Assembly: GCF_001368915.1 (NCBI RefSeq)
Contig: NZ_CSTE01000002.1
Span: 568,273 to 632,272, forward strand
Length of the DNA stretch: 64,000 bases
From: Haloferax massiliensis
GTDB taxonomy: Archaea; Halobacteriota; Halobacteria; Halobacteriales; Haloferacaceae
Reading direction: 5' to 3'
How positions within the stretch are numbered: the first letter of the stretch is position 1; the number at the start of each line of letters is the position of its first letter. The translations under genes were made by a program, and so were the position numbers. The notes beneath the pieces are model-generated. The model was not told the DNA's origin. It worked only from the letters and a program-made list of their open reading frames with translations, and ran no database searches. Of the stretch, positions 54,583 to 63,941 are shown piece by piece.

Positions 54583-55638
54583 CTAAAAATAACCGAGATC
54601 TTGTAGTCTCTGTGTCACCTCTTCAGAAGTGACATTTGAATTTGTGACACTCTCTGTGGATGTGTGTGTTTTATTGTCCGTTCCAGTAGTTTCATACCAC
54701 GGGACGGTAACGAGTGGGTCGATTGACATCCAACGTGGGTGGCCGTAAATCCCATACTCTCCAATCGCGTTCCCGTGGTCTGAGGTAACGACGGCAGTGT
54801 CGGCGTCAACATTTTCCAACAGCATTTCGACGTCCTCTAACACATGGCGTAAGTTATTCTTATACTCACGCCACACTGTTTCTTCGTCCACATCGCCGGT
54901 CCGCAACTGCTCCCATATCGTCCGTGATTGCTTCTTTCGCTCTTTATCGTTTGGAGCGATATACGAGCCTTGGTCTAACTCTGGTGCGGGAATGAACGGA
55001 TGATGTGGTTGCATGTAATGGACAATCATCGAATCTATATCTTGGTTCCTACTGATCTCGATTGCTGTATCAGTGATTGGTCTGGGTTGAATCGTTCCGA
55101 TATCGTTATCCCAGCTCCTTCGCCAGATCTCTTTCAATATCTTCACAGGAACTTCTCGTTCTCCGGTGAGTCTTGTTTTACAGGACGAACATATTTCATA
55201 CCCCTCATGGTACACGGCTTGGTGCGAAGGTTTGATCTCTGCCCCACAGTCACACTGATTGGGGAACGTATAAGGGAACGCATAGATCGAATTAGGATTT
55301 CCAGTAACATACGCTGCCTGTGCGAGTCTGTGTTTATACTGTGGATCAAAAACCTTCTTTACCCAATCCGATGTTGAGCTCGCAACTGACGTTAACGAGC
55401 CCGGATTTGTGAGAAATTGGTATTCATCTGCGACAGATTGTAGTAAATCCAAACGACAAGCGTCAAGTACAATCAGAAGATCCCAATCACGCTCCCAAAC
55501 CGGTGTTGGATTATAATTCAAATTACTAATTTGTCTGACGATTCCTACTCGAAATTCGTACAGTGATTCTTCAACACCATCCATTCCGTCTGTCCGGACT
55601 GACTGGACAGAACTGTTGAACCAGTCGAATAGACTCAT
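54583..55638 (-). CDS. alkaline-phosphatase-superfamily (sulfatase-like) protein with a zinc-ribbon insert
   Basis: A 351-residue protein of the alkaline phosphatase/sulfatase fold. The nucleophile region is LLIVLDACRLDLL near residue 50 and the metal-binding end is TAVVTSDHGNAIGEYGIYGHPR near residue 290. Between them, near residues 127-155, two CxC/CxxC pairs (CDCG and CSSCK) form a probable zinc ribbon not usual for the fold. It has no signal peptide or membrane helix, so it would be cytosolic. It may remove or add a sulfate, phosphate or similar group on the glycan; the role is unproven. Confidence 0.8.
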   Translation of the reverse strand: MSLFDWFNSSVQSVRTDGMDGVEESLYEFRVGIVRQISNLNYNPTPVWERDWDLLIVLDACRLDLLQSVADEYQFLTNPGSLTSVASSTSDWVKKVFDPQYKHRLAQAAYVTGNPNSIYAFPYTFPNQCDCGAEIKPSHQAVYHEGYEICSSCKTRLTGEREVPVKILKEIWRRSWDNDIGTIQPRPITDTAIEISRNQDIDSMIVHYMQPHHPFIPAPELDQGSYIAPNDKERKKQSRTIWEQLRTGDVDEETVWREYKNNLRHVLEDVEMLLENVDADTAVVTSDHGNAIGEYGIYGHPRWMSIDPLVTVPWYETTGTDNKTHTSTESVTNSNVTSEEVTQRLQDLGYF

Positions 55639-55836
55639 ATCTTAATTTGTTCATGCCTAGGCTTAATAAGGTGTTACCCCTTTAATCAAAATCGATAACT
55701 AATTGCCAGTCACAAAATATATCAGAACATAATCAAGTAACGCTCTGATTGAATATATCTGCCAATTACTATCTGACGTTAAGGACGGCGTGTTCACTGA
55801 GAATTTACCTCATGAGACAAAGCGATGGTTGAACTC

Positions 55837-56877
55837 TCAATTTTGATATATTTTTTGAGTGAACTCGGCCACTTCGCTCCACGTAATGCCAAGATCAACA
55901 TCGACATCAACGTGGTTCAAGGAGTGGACTGCGTTGACTATCTCCGAGGACCTGGCACCTTGAACCGCAAGACTTCCATCTCTTCTTGCCCAGTCGACTA
56001 ACGCCCCCGCTTCCCGAACCACACACGGCGTTCCTGCCGCCAACGCCTCTGCCACCGTCATCCCGTACGCCTCGAACTCGCTCATCGTCACGTAGACGTC
56101 GGCACCGGCGTAGAGCCGGGGGAGTTCGTCGTCATCTACGTATCCGAGAAACTCAACTCGGTGTTCAACACCAGCGCATCGTGCGATTCGTTCCAACTCC
56201 TCTCGATACGGTCCGCTTCCAGCGACGAGCAGGTCGAATTCGGGAAGTTCGCTCATCGCGCGAATCACGTGCTGGATTCCTTTGTACTCCTCTAATCGCC
56301 CGACTGTGAGGAGATACGGTCGCTCGCGTTCGAGTGGCGTGGCCGACGCAAACCGCTCGACGTCGAGGCCGTTCGGAATCACCGTCGCATCGACATCGAA
56401 GTCGTTCGCCAACTGGTCGCGTTCCCACTCGCTGACGGCGACGACGGCGTCGGCGTGTCTGACTGCCCACCTGCCGAACGGTCTGTACAGCGACAGTAGT
56501 TTATCCCGAACCGAACTCGCACTGCCGCCGTGGTAGTGCGGCGTCACGACGAACCGTCGGTCACCAACACCGAGCGCCGCGAAGAAGAGTGGGAACGAGT
56601 GATAGTTGTGTGCGTGCACGATATCGGCGTCCGCGTTCCGAACTGCCCACGTAATCTGCGGGCAAACGTGCATGGCTCCGTCCGGTGCGACCCCGCGGTA
56701 GCGCTTAATGCGGACGCCGTTGCGCCGCTCGCGTCGAAATCCCTCTTCGCCAGCGTCAGCCGTGAGGACAGTAACCTCGTGCCCGCGGTCGACGAGGCGT
56801 TCCGAAATCTCGCAGACGTGGGTTTCGACCCCACCTTGCTGTGGCGGATACCGCGGCACCACCTGCAGTATCTTCAT
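55837..56877 (-). CDS. glycosyltransferase family 4
   Basis: A 346-residue GT-B transferase. The acceptor loop is RYPPQQGGVETHVCEI; the donor-site segment LTVGRLEEYKGIQHVI is near residue 188, and MSEFEAYGMTVAEALAAGTPCV near residue 265 is the E-x7-E-type motif. It is in tight order with the preceding GT2 gene, overlapping by ATGA (56874-56877), so the two transferases are co-translated and may act sequentially. GC content is higher than in the 50-55 kb segment. Confidence 0.9.
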   Translation of the reverse strand: MKILQVVPRYPPQQGGVETHVCEISERLVDRGHEVTVLTADAGEEGFRRERRNGVRIKRYRGVAPDGAMHVCPQITWAVRNADADIVHAHNYHSFPLFFAALGVGDRRFVVTPHYHGGSASSVRDKLLSLYRPFGRWAVRHADAVVAVSEWERDQLANDFDVDATVIPNGLDVERFASATPLERERPYLLTVGRLEEYKGIQHVIRAMSELPEFDLLVAGSGPYREELERIARCAGVEHRVEFLGYVDDDELPRLYAGADVYVTMSEFEAYGMTVAEALAAGTPCVVREAGALVDWARRDGSLAVQGARSSEIVNAVHSLNHVDVDVDLGITWSEVAEFTQKIYQN

Positions 56878-58028
56878 TCGTACTGGTCTCGCAGTTCTTC
56901 GTCGACTTCCCAGATGGCAGACCCCTCGCCGCGGAGGAGTTTCACGGCTGCGAAGAACAGCGAAACCTGCGTGTCGAAGAGCGCATACAGTGGTTGAAGC
57001 GACCCCAGTCGGTCACGGGAGCCGAGGAACGTGAACGCCCCGAGCGCAACGGGAACGGCCAGCCCGAACGGTCCAGCGAGGAGGAGGCCGACAAGCGTCG
57101 TCAGCGCGATTCCAGTGGCGAGCAGCCACGGCGAGACGACCATAAACCACCAGTTGAACGGGAGAACGACGGACCCGTACATGCCGTACCGACCCAGTGC
57201 GTCGCGGTGCTGGGCGAGGAGTCGAATCAAGCCCATCGCACGGCGGTCTTTCTGCGTTCGCCGTTTCGAGAACGCCGAGTGCGACGCCTCCTTGTAGCGG
57301 ATGTCGGGGTCGAAGACGACGCGCTTGCCGTTCCGACGAATCAACAGTGCCAGTTCGGTGTCGTCAGCGATGGAGTCCGGGTCGATGGGGACGATTTCGT
57401 CGTTTTCGAACGCGGAAAACGGCCCGTGGAAGATGAGCGTCGAGTCGAGGTGTGATTCGAGCGTTTGGATGGTCGCTTGGATTCCGCGGTAGCCTTCTTC
57501 GACGCCGCTGCCACCGAGAACGTCCGCGTTTCGCCCAGTGACCGCGCCGACGTTGGGGTCGGCGAGGTTGGCGGCGGCGACACGGAGTGCATCGGGTGCG
57601 ACTTTCGAGTCGCAGTCGGTCTTGACCACCATCTCGTGTTTCGCCGCGGCGTATGCGTCGTTGAGCGCGGGCGCGAGGCCGCGTCGCTCGTCTTCTTCGA
57701 TGAGGGTCAGCGTCGGCGCGTCGCGACGCTCGAACCAGTCACGGATGATGTCTCGCGTCGAGTCGTCACTCGAATCCACGATGACGACTTCGACTTTCTC
57801 CATCGGATAGTCGAGTGCGTAGATGTCGTCGAGTTTGTTTTCGATGATTCGTTCTTCGTTGTACGTCGGCAGAACGATGCTGACTGTCGGTTCCGCGTCC
57901 TGCTTGTCCGCTGGAGACCCCTCCGGACCAACCACGTAGTAGAGCAATCCGTAGAGCAGATACGGAATCCCCGTCAGCGAAAAAAGGAACATCGTCCCTT
58001 TCGCCAGACGGCGAGCGAGAGTGCGCAT
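56874..58028 (-). CDS. membrane glycosyltransferase family 2
   Basis: A 384-residue membrane-bound transferase. A hydrophobic helix lies near residues 14-34, followed by the GT-A domain: VLPTYNEERIIENKL near residue 54, VVDSSDDSTRD, KTDCDSKV (DxD) near residue 138, and DDTELALLIRRNGKR near residue 230; then two or more C-terminal membrane helices (around residues 290-340). This layout resembles processive/chitin-synthase-like GT2 enzymes. I chose the ATG at 58028 over the frame opening at 58124. It precedes and overlaps the GT4 gene. Confidence 0.9.
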   Translation of the reverse strand: MRTLARRLAKGTMFLFSLTGIPYLLYGLLYYVVGPEGSPADKQDAEPTVSIVLPTYNEERIIENKLDDIYALDYPMEKVEVVIVDSSDDSTRDIIRDWFERRDAPTLTLIEEDERRGLAPALNDAYAAAKHEMVVKTDCDSKVAPDALRVAAANLADPNVGAVTGRNADVLGGSGVEEGYRGIQATIQTLESHLDSTLIFHGPFSAFENDEIVPIDPDSIADDTELALLIRRNGKRVVFDPDIRYKEASHSAFSKRRTQKDRRAMGLIRLLAQHRDALGRYGMYGSVVLPFNWWFMVVSPWLLATGIALTTLVGLLLAGPFGLAVPVALGAFTFLGSRDRLGSLQPLYALFDTQVSLFFAAVKLLRGEGSAIWEVDEELRDQYE

Positions 58029-58376
58029 ACCCCCCGGTTGAACGAGGGCGATAAAAATAACACGGGTCTTCCGCCACTGCTGACCGCTCTTCGAATTACA
58101 ACTCGGCGTTTCCACGTCTCTCACGAGTTACAAATCAGACTGGAGTACAGCCATATATTCTCCCGGAAGGACACCTTCGTTTTGTTGTACTGTTTACTCT
58201 GAATTACTGAGAACACGGATTGTGTGAGCACCACCGAATTGAACCTACGATTCGGGTGGAACAAACTAGTGATGCAGGCCATCAGCATCGGGAATATAGG
58301 GAGTAGACGATTGTTGAGTCGGTGAGCATTGAGTCGGCGAAGTGAGTGTGGGGCACCGACGATATGTGAGATCAGT

Positions 58377-58681
58377 CTATTCGACGAAAACAAAAAACAG
58401 GCAATACACCCACTGTAGGCTGATGTGTACTGGCGATTCGGGAGAAAAGACAAACGTTGCGACTCAAAAAACAGCGAGCGCGTCGACGAGTATGTGGCTA
58501 GTGGAAACGCAAAAACACAGTCGAGACGACGCTACGACACGGAATCACGCGAATCTGTTCGTAGTGTGGTGAGGGTGGTCACCAAGATATCCGTGCCAAT
58601 TCTACACCTCCATCGCGTCATCTTCCCTACATCCTTGCGGAAAACAGACAGGCGTGTACACCCCTGATATCGGAGGGTGTA
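58377..58681. repeat. diverged block, copy 2 (upstream of aglJ)
   Basis: Anchors CTATTC (58377), ATACACC (58404), TGTGTACTGG (58424), CTTGCGG (58634) and TACACCC-N11-GGGTGTA (58657-58681) repeat those at 41346-41651 in the same order, orientation and spacing (to within 1 bp). Both copies stand upstream of a rightward agl gene, 390 bp before aglJ here and 185 bp before aglM there. Confidence 0.75.
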
Positions 58682-58682
58682 C
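58656..58682. promoter_or_regulatory. inverted repeat GTACACCC-N11-GGGTGTAC, copy 2
   Basis: Perfect 8-bp arms with an 11-bp spacer (CTGATATCGGA), the same spacer length as in copy 1 although the spacer sequence differs. It begins within an 8-bp palindrome GTGTACAC (58654-58661). Conservation of arms and spacing argues for binding of a dimeric protein. Confidence 0.65.
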
Positions 58683-59070
58683 CGGGGTGAGTCGGAGACA
58701 GTTAAAAACAACATACGTGTGGAGACCCAGGAAGAAATGTGCGGGTGTATGAGTACCAAACAGTTGCATCCCTCACACGAGATATCGAAAGTAACTATGG
58801 GTCCGTCCTGCCCTCGTGAACAGTAGTCACCAAGCACCCTCTTTTTCGGACCCAGTGGACGGGGTGGCACGAATAGGCACAGTTTGGAGATGAAACAGGA
58901 GTTCTCATGGTCGTGAGAATACTACGTATTGCGGCGTCATCTCACACAACGTCAACTGCCACAGACGTAGCGTGCTCGACAGAGAATGACTCATCAGGTT
59001 CGCGACTAAGTCGTGCTCGTGATAGTAAAGAGAAAACCCTTTTGAGAAGTCCTCAACCACCACTGTAACA

Positions 59071-59982
59071 ATGCCCACCCCCGACGCCGTCTGTATCCTC
59101 ATCCCCACCTATAACGAGGCGGAAACAATCGCTGATGTCGTCTCAGACTACCGGGACGAGGGATTCACAAACGTCCTCGTCATCGACGGTGAGTCCACAG
59201 ATGGGACACGGGAACTCGCCGAAGACGCCGGTGCTCATGTCGTCGTCCAGTCGGGGTCGGGGAAAGGCCAAGCAGTCAGAGAAGCCGTCGAAGACCACGT
59301 CACAGCCGAGTACGTCCTGATGCTCGACGGCGACGGGACCTACGAAGCGACGGACGCCACCAAGATGCTCGACCCGCTCACCGAGGGGTACGACCACGTC
59401 ATCGGCGACCGGTTTGCCGACATGCGGTCGGGCGCGATGACGCGGCTCAACAGGGTTGGAAACCGCATCATCAACCGGGCGTTCGCGTTCATTCACGGAC
59501 AGGACTTCCGCGATATCCTCAGCGGCTACCGGGCGTTCACTCGCGAGTCGTTTCTCGACATGACGCTCACTTCCGACGGCTTCGGCATCGAGACGGAGAT
59601 GGCCGTCGAGTGCGCGAAGCGAGATATCAAGACGACGGTGGTCCCCACGACCTACTACCCGCGGCCGGACGGCTCGGACACGAACCTCGACCCGATCCGG
59701 GACGGCGGGATCATCTTTCTCGAACTGTACCGCCGCGCCAAGACCAACAACCCGCTTTTCTACTTCGGAAGCGTCGGGTTCGCGTCGACTGCGACCGGGG
59801 TCGGTCTCGCCCTCTACGTCGCCTACGAGTGGGTCGTTCGCTCGGTCTCCCACGAGGTCATCGCCGTCGTGTCCATGGCGGGAATCCTCTTCGGGGTGCA
59901 GCTGCTGATGTTCGGCGTGCTGTCGGACCTCATCCTGTCGTTGCATCGCGAGCAGATGAAGCGCATCGAAGAACTGGAGTGA
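59071..59982 (+). CDS. aglJ: dolichyl-phosphate hexosyltransferase AglJ
   Basis: A 303-residue GT2 transferase that adds the first sugar to dolichyl phosphate in archaeal N-glycosylation. The N-terminal strand ILIPTYNEAETIADVV lies at residues about 9-24, VIDGESTDGTRE at about 37, and the metal motif MLDGDGTYEATDA near residue 88; the C-terminal part has two membrane helices (around residues 227-290). It closely resembles H. volcanii AglJ as I recall it. It marks the right edge of the glycosylation locus, with backbone composition. Confidence 0.93.
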   Translation: MPTPDAVCILIPTYNEAETIADVVSDYRDEGFTNVLVIDGESTDGTRELAEDAGAHVVVQSGSGKGQAVREAVEDHVTAEYVLMLDGDGTYEATDATKMLDPLTEGYDHVIGDRFADMRSGAMTRLNRVGNRIINRAFAFIHGQDFRDILSGYRAFTRESFLDMTLTSDGFGIETEMAVECAKRDIKTTVVPTTYYPRPDGSDTNLDPIRDGGIIFLELYRRAKTNNPLFYFGSVGFASTATGVGLALYVAYEWVVRSVSHEVIAVVSMAGILFGVQLLMFGVLSDLILSLHREQMKRIEELE

Positions 59983-60033
59983 GCGTCAGCCCGCGCCGGC
60001 TGTCGGGACCGGGTGAACCGACCGAGACCGCCT

Positions 60034-60360
60034 TCAGAACGGGACGAGCGAACGAAGCCGACCCATCAGGCTCTTTGACGCGTTGGCGCGAAACTCCTCG
60101 AACACCGGGTGGAGCGTCTCCAAGAGGTCGCGGCGAGAGTCGAATCGGTCTTTCGGCGCGGCGGCGAGGGCGTCGCTTATCGCGACCGTATTGCCCGCGG
60201 CGTCAATCGGGACGGCGACGTCGTCGAGTGCTCGCACGATCTCGCTTGCGTCTGCCGGGTAGTCGATGTCTGCGGTGTCGACATCATCGGCGAGCGCGGC
60301 GATACCGAATTCGATTGAGTTCGGCTCCGACGTATCGTTCTGCGGCGGTCTCGCGGCCAT
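60034..60360 (-). CDS. conserved haloarchaeal protein of unknown function
   Basis: A 108-residue soluble protein. The first part is acidic (TADIDYPADASEIVRALDDV), with a central IDAAGNTVAISDAL segment and a C-terminal RRDLLETLHPVFEEFRA helix. Similar proteins are common in haloarchaea and have no known role. Start ATG at 60360. It is oriented opposite to aglJ and ends 51 bp from the aglJ stop. Confidence 0.75.
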   Translation of the reverse strand: MAARPPQNDTSEPNSIEFGIAALADDVDTADIDYPADASEIVRALDDVAVPIDAAGNTVAISDALAAAPKDRFDSRRDLLETLHPVFEEFRANASKSLMGRLRSLVPF

Positions 60361-60494
60361 CGAACGTGTATACGATGTCCCGAATGGAAAAACCCCCGAC
60401 CTTCGGGGACATCGCCGGTGAGCGCCGGGAAACCGGACGGACGGTCGCAGTCGCCACCGTTGGGGTTAACCCCGCCCGGTGCCACGGTCGAGCC

Positions 60495-60707
60495 ATGACC
60501 GAGTACACGACGGTCTCGATCCCGAAGGAGTTGGCCGCTCGCGTCGACGACACCATCGAGGGAACCACCTTTTCGAGCACGAGCGACCTCGTTCGGTTCC
60601 TCCTGCGCAGCATCGTCATCCAACACGAGCGCTCCGGTGGGGACCTCTCCGAGTCGGAGTTCCAAGAGATAGCGGAACAGCTGACCGACCTCGGCTACCT
60701 GCGGTAG
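60495..60707 (+). CDS. ribbon-helix-helix DNA-binding protein (CopG-like)
   Basis: A 70-residue protein. The N-terminal strand TEYTTVSIPKELAARVDD and helix STSDLVRFLLRSIVIQ are a ribbon-helix-helix domain that dimerises on DNA. The rest is an acidic helix (LSESEFQEIAEQL). Probably a regulator; the target is unknown. The ATG at 60495 is chosen because the RHH begins there. It stands alone between divergent and convergent small genes. Confidence 0.85.
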   Translation: MTEYTTVSIPKELAARVDDTIEGTTFSSTSDLVRFLLRSIVIQHERSGGDLSESEFQEIAEQLTDLGYLR

Positions 60708-60726
60708 TCAGCCGGGCACGGTCGGG

Positions 60727-61245
60727 TCAGTCGAGTTCTTCCTGCGGCGGTTCGGCGTCGAGCACGACGAGTTCCAACTTCCGTCCGGCGCGGTCGAAGG
60801 CGGCGAGCGTCCGCCGCTCCCACGGGGGGACGGCGAGGAGCACCACGGCCGCGAGGTCGTCGCGCTCCGTGAGCTCGAACGGACCCTGCGGATGGGTGAG
60901 AAAGCGGGCGCGGCCGCGCCCGGCGGGCGTTCCGAGGTCCATGCCGAAGACGGCGCTCACGGACTGGCCGGCTTCGGACATGTAGAAGTGGGTGAGAACC
61001 GGCGTCTCCGGGTCGAGCCCGAGGTCCTCGTCGAACTCGCCGGCGGGCGTGGGCGCGAGAACGACGTTCGCGGGCTTCGGCTCGGCCTCTTCGCCCATTT
61101 CGAGGAGGACGTCCACGAGTCCTCGCGTGACGTGAACTCGCCGTCGTTCCGACTCCTCGCCCGCGTTGTCAGCGGTGGGGTCGGCGGTCGGTTCTATGTT
61201 GGAGGGCTGTTCGTCGCCGTCGCTTGGGGGAGTGTCGTCGGGCAT
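60727..61245 (-). CDS. haloarchaeal protein of unknown function
   Basis: A 172-residue acidic protein. The first 30 residues are low-complexity; the remainder has a DVLLEMGEEAEPKPANVVLAP-type region and a final beta-rich part (FELTERDDLAAVVLLAVPP). I do not recognise a domain. It overlaps by one base with the stop codon of the upstream gene at 61245 (TGATG on the minus strand), so the pair is translationally coupled. Confidence 0.75.
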   Translation of the reverse strand: MPDDTPPSDGDEQPSNIEPTADPTADNAGEESERRRVHVTRGLVDVLLEMGEEAEPKPANVVLAPTPAGEFDEDLGLDPETPVLTHFYMSEAGQSVSAVFGMDLGTPAGRGRARFLTHPQGPFELTERDDLAAVVLLAVPPWERRTLAAFDRAGRKLELVVLDAEPPQEELD

Positions 61246-61925
61246 CAGTTTGAGAGCATCGAGGTGAACGCCCGGGCGTAGGCGCTCGGGAGGTTTCGTC
61301 GGGCGTTTCCGAGTGCGGTTCGAAGCTCGTCACCCGCGTTCACGGGCACGCCAGCGCCGTGACCGACGAGCAGCCGCTCGGGGTCGTAGCGCGAGAGCAC
61401 GCGGCGCGGCGGGAACGGCCGGAGCATCGGGTGGACGCCGAGGTGCTCGCCGCGGGCGCAGAAGTAGCCCACCGTGCCGACCGACTCGGGGACGACGAGC
61501 AGGTCGTAGTCGTCGTGGTAGAAGCCGACTTCTTGCCACGGCGGGAGAGAGCGGTCGACGAGGCGGAACGCCTCGAAGCCCGAGTCGGCGAGATCGGCCC
61601 CGAAGCGCTCGACGGTCGCGTCGAGTTCGTCGGCGACACCGGTCATCCACGAGGCGACGTAGACGGGGGCCTCGTGGCGGTTGGCGATGGCCGCCGAGTC
61701 GCGCTTGTGCCGGTCGAGGCCGACGACGACGCCGGCCACGTCGCCGAACTCGTCGAACAGGTCGTCGACGCCGGGGGCATCGACGGGGTCGAACACCCAC
61801 ACGTCGCCGTCGACGGCGACGGCGTGGCTGGCGCGCTGCATGGTCTCGTCGGGGTGTGCGAGCCAGCCGACGCCGTGGTCCCATCGGTCGATCTCGCGGA
61901 GGTCGGACGTGCCGCGACCTTTCAT
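61245..61925 (-). CDS. metallo-beta-lactamase-like protein with degenerate metal site
   Basis: A 226-residue protein that looks like an MBL-fold domain with its metal ligands eroded. The strand VAVDGDVWVFDPVDAPGV near residue 36 resembles the MBL second strand; GLDRHKRDSAAIANRH near residue 70 sits where THxHxDH is normally found, and the GHGAGV segment near residue 187 matches another ligand loop. I infer a non-catalytic or altered enzyme. The ATG at 61925 is the best start; 61931 and 61958 are alternatives. Coupled to the downstream gene by TGATG. Confidence 0.65.
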   Translation of the reverse strand: MKGRGTSDLREIDRWDHGVGWLAHPDETMQRASHAVAVDGDVWVFDPVDAPGVDDLFDEFGDVAGVVVGLDRHKRDSAAIANRHEAPVYVASWMTGVADELDATVERFGADLADSGFEAFRLVDRSLPPWQEVGFYHDDYDLLVVPESVGTVGYFCARGEHLGVHPMLRPFPPRRVLSRYDPERLLVGHGAGVPVNAGDELRTALGNARRNLPSAYARAFTSMLSN

Positions 61926-62050
61926 CGGCATGTCAGTATCGTGGGGCTCGCGGCGCATAAGGACTCTCCCCGCGGCCGATGCACCCGGTTGTCGTGCTGC
62001 TCGTCACCGGCCGCCGGTCGGCCGCGACGACCGCAAAACGGGCCGCCCAG

Positions 62051-62338
62051 TCAGAGGCTGTCCGTGTTGATGTCCACGCCGGGCGGGGAGACCACGAGGA
62101 ACTTCCGGAAGTGCATCAACTGGCCGTCCATGTCCTTGATGTCGCGTGCGAAGCCCGACGCGAGTTTGTTGAGGTCGCCCTCGATGGCGAGAAAGAGGAC
62201 GTTTCCGCGGGCGACGGACTGGACCCACTCCTCCGGCGGGGTCGACCCGTCGAGGACGCCGAGGACCACGTCGCCCTCGGCGTCGTCCTCGTCGAGGTGT
62301 TCTTCGGCCGTCTGCAAGTTGAGATTGAAATCGCCCAT
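62051..62338 (-). CDS. conserved haloarchaeal protein (DUF5779-like)
   Basis: A 95-residue soluble protein starting MGDFNLNLQTAEEHLDEDD. It has a compact alpha/beta pattern (VVLGVLDGSTPPEEWV, GNVLFLAIEGDLNKLA, HFRKFLVVSPPGVDI) and occurs widely in haloarchaea, as far as I recall under DUF5779; the role is unknown. I chose the ATG at 62338, as the upstream frame to 62431 is not conserved-looking. Confidence 0.75.
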   Translation of the reverse strand: MGDFNLNLQTAEEHLDEDDAEGDVVLGVLDGSTPPEEWVQSVARGNVLFLAIEGDLNKLASGFARDIKDMDGQLMHFRKFLVVSPPGVDINTDSL

Positions 62339-62614
62339 ACCCGCCCGGTTGTCGAGCGACGAGAAAAGGGTTCGGTCGGGGCGTGAGTCCGCCGCCGAGC
62401 ACGCAAAGAGACCATTGTTATCACGTTGCACACGACAGTCGCGTTTCGATCCACGTTTGTCCAGTCGTCGGTGCGCGCACCGGGTACTAAATTTTGTTTC
62501 TAAATTCTATTTAGTTGTATTATCGTTCCGGAGCCATCGAACAGCGAGCGCACATATCAAGTCAATATATGCCATGATATGATATAAGGCCGTTTAGGTA
62601 CTGCGATTACCCCC

Positions 62615-62640
62615 GAGAGTGGTTGTCACGCAACACTCTC
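62615..62640. promoter_or_regulatory. hairpin upstream of leuA
   Basis: Stem GAGAGTGgTTG / CAACACTCTC with one bulged G and the loop TCACG. It would lie at the 5' end of a transcript from the upstream TATA box and could serve as an attenuator or be an operator palindrome. Confidence 0.45.
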
Positions 62641-62670
62641 TGAACGTTCGTGATACTGTCGGGGAAAAAC

Positions 62671-62678
62671 ATTTAAAT
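62671..62678 (+). promoter_or_regulatory. TATA box of leuA
   Basis: The sequence atttaaat is centred about 30 bp before the ATG at 62705, supporting that ATG as the leaderless start, even though its frame differs from the main leuA frame. Confidence 0.6.
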
Positions 62679-62704
62679 AGGAGTTCGGGCACGTGACTGA
62701 CACG

Positions 62705-63941
<1,237 letters not shown>

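Larger units (their letters stand above)
58029..59070. other. 1.04-kb non-coding region upstream of aglJ
   Basis: No convincing gene. It contains copy 2 of the diverged block (58377-58681), further GGGTGTA words (58743) and the aglJ promoter, which I could not place exactly. Short frames in both directions (up to 110 codons) are not homologous to anything that I recognise. Confidence 0.6.
62339..62704. other. 366-bp region upstream of leuA with hairpin and two TATA-like boxes
   Basis: The centre (62495-62590) is AT-rich. TATA-like gatatgatataagg (62574-62587) and atttaaat (62671-62678) could drive two transcripts. A strong hairpin at 62615-62640 lies between them. The downstream box sits about 30 bp before the ATG at 62705. 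Confidence 0.6.

Noticed and set aside
58342-58572. 76-codon frame upstream of aglJ
   Set aside because: Starts within the repeated block region, biased composition, and no homologue recalled.
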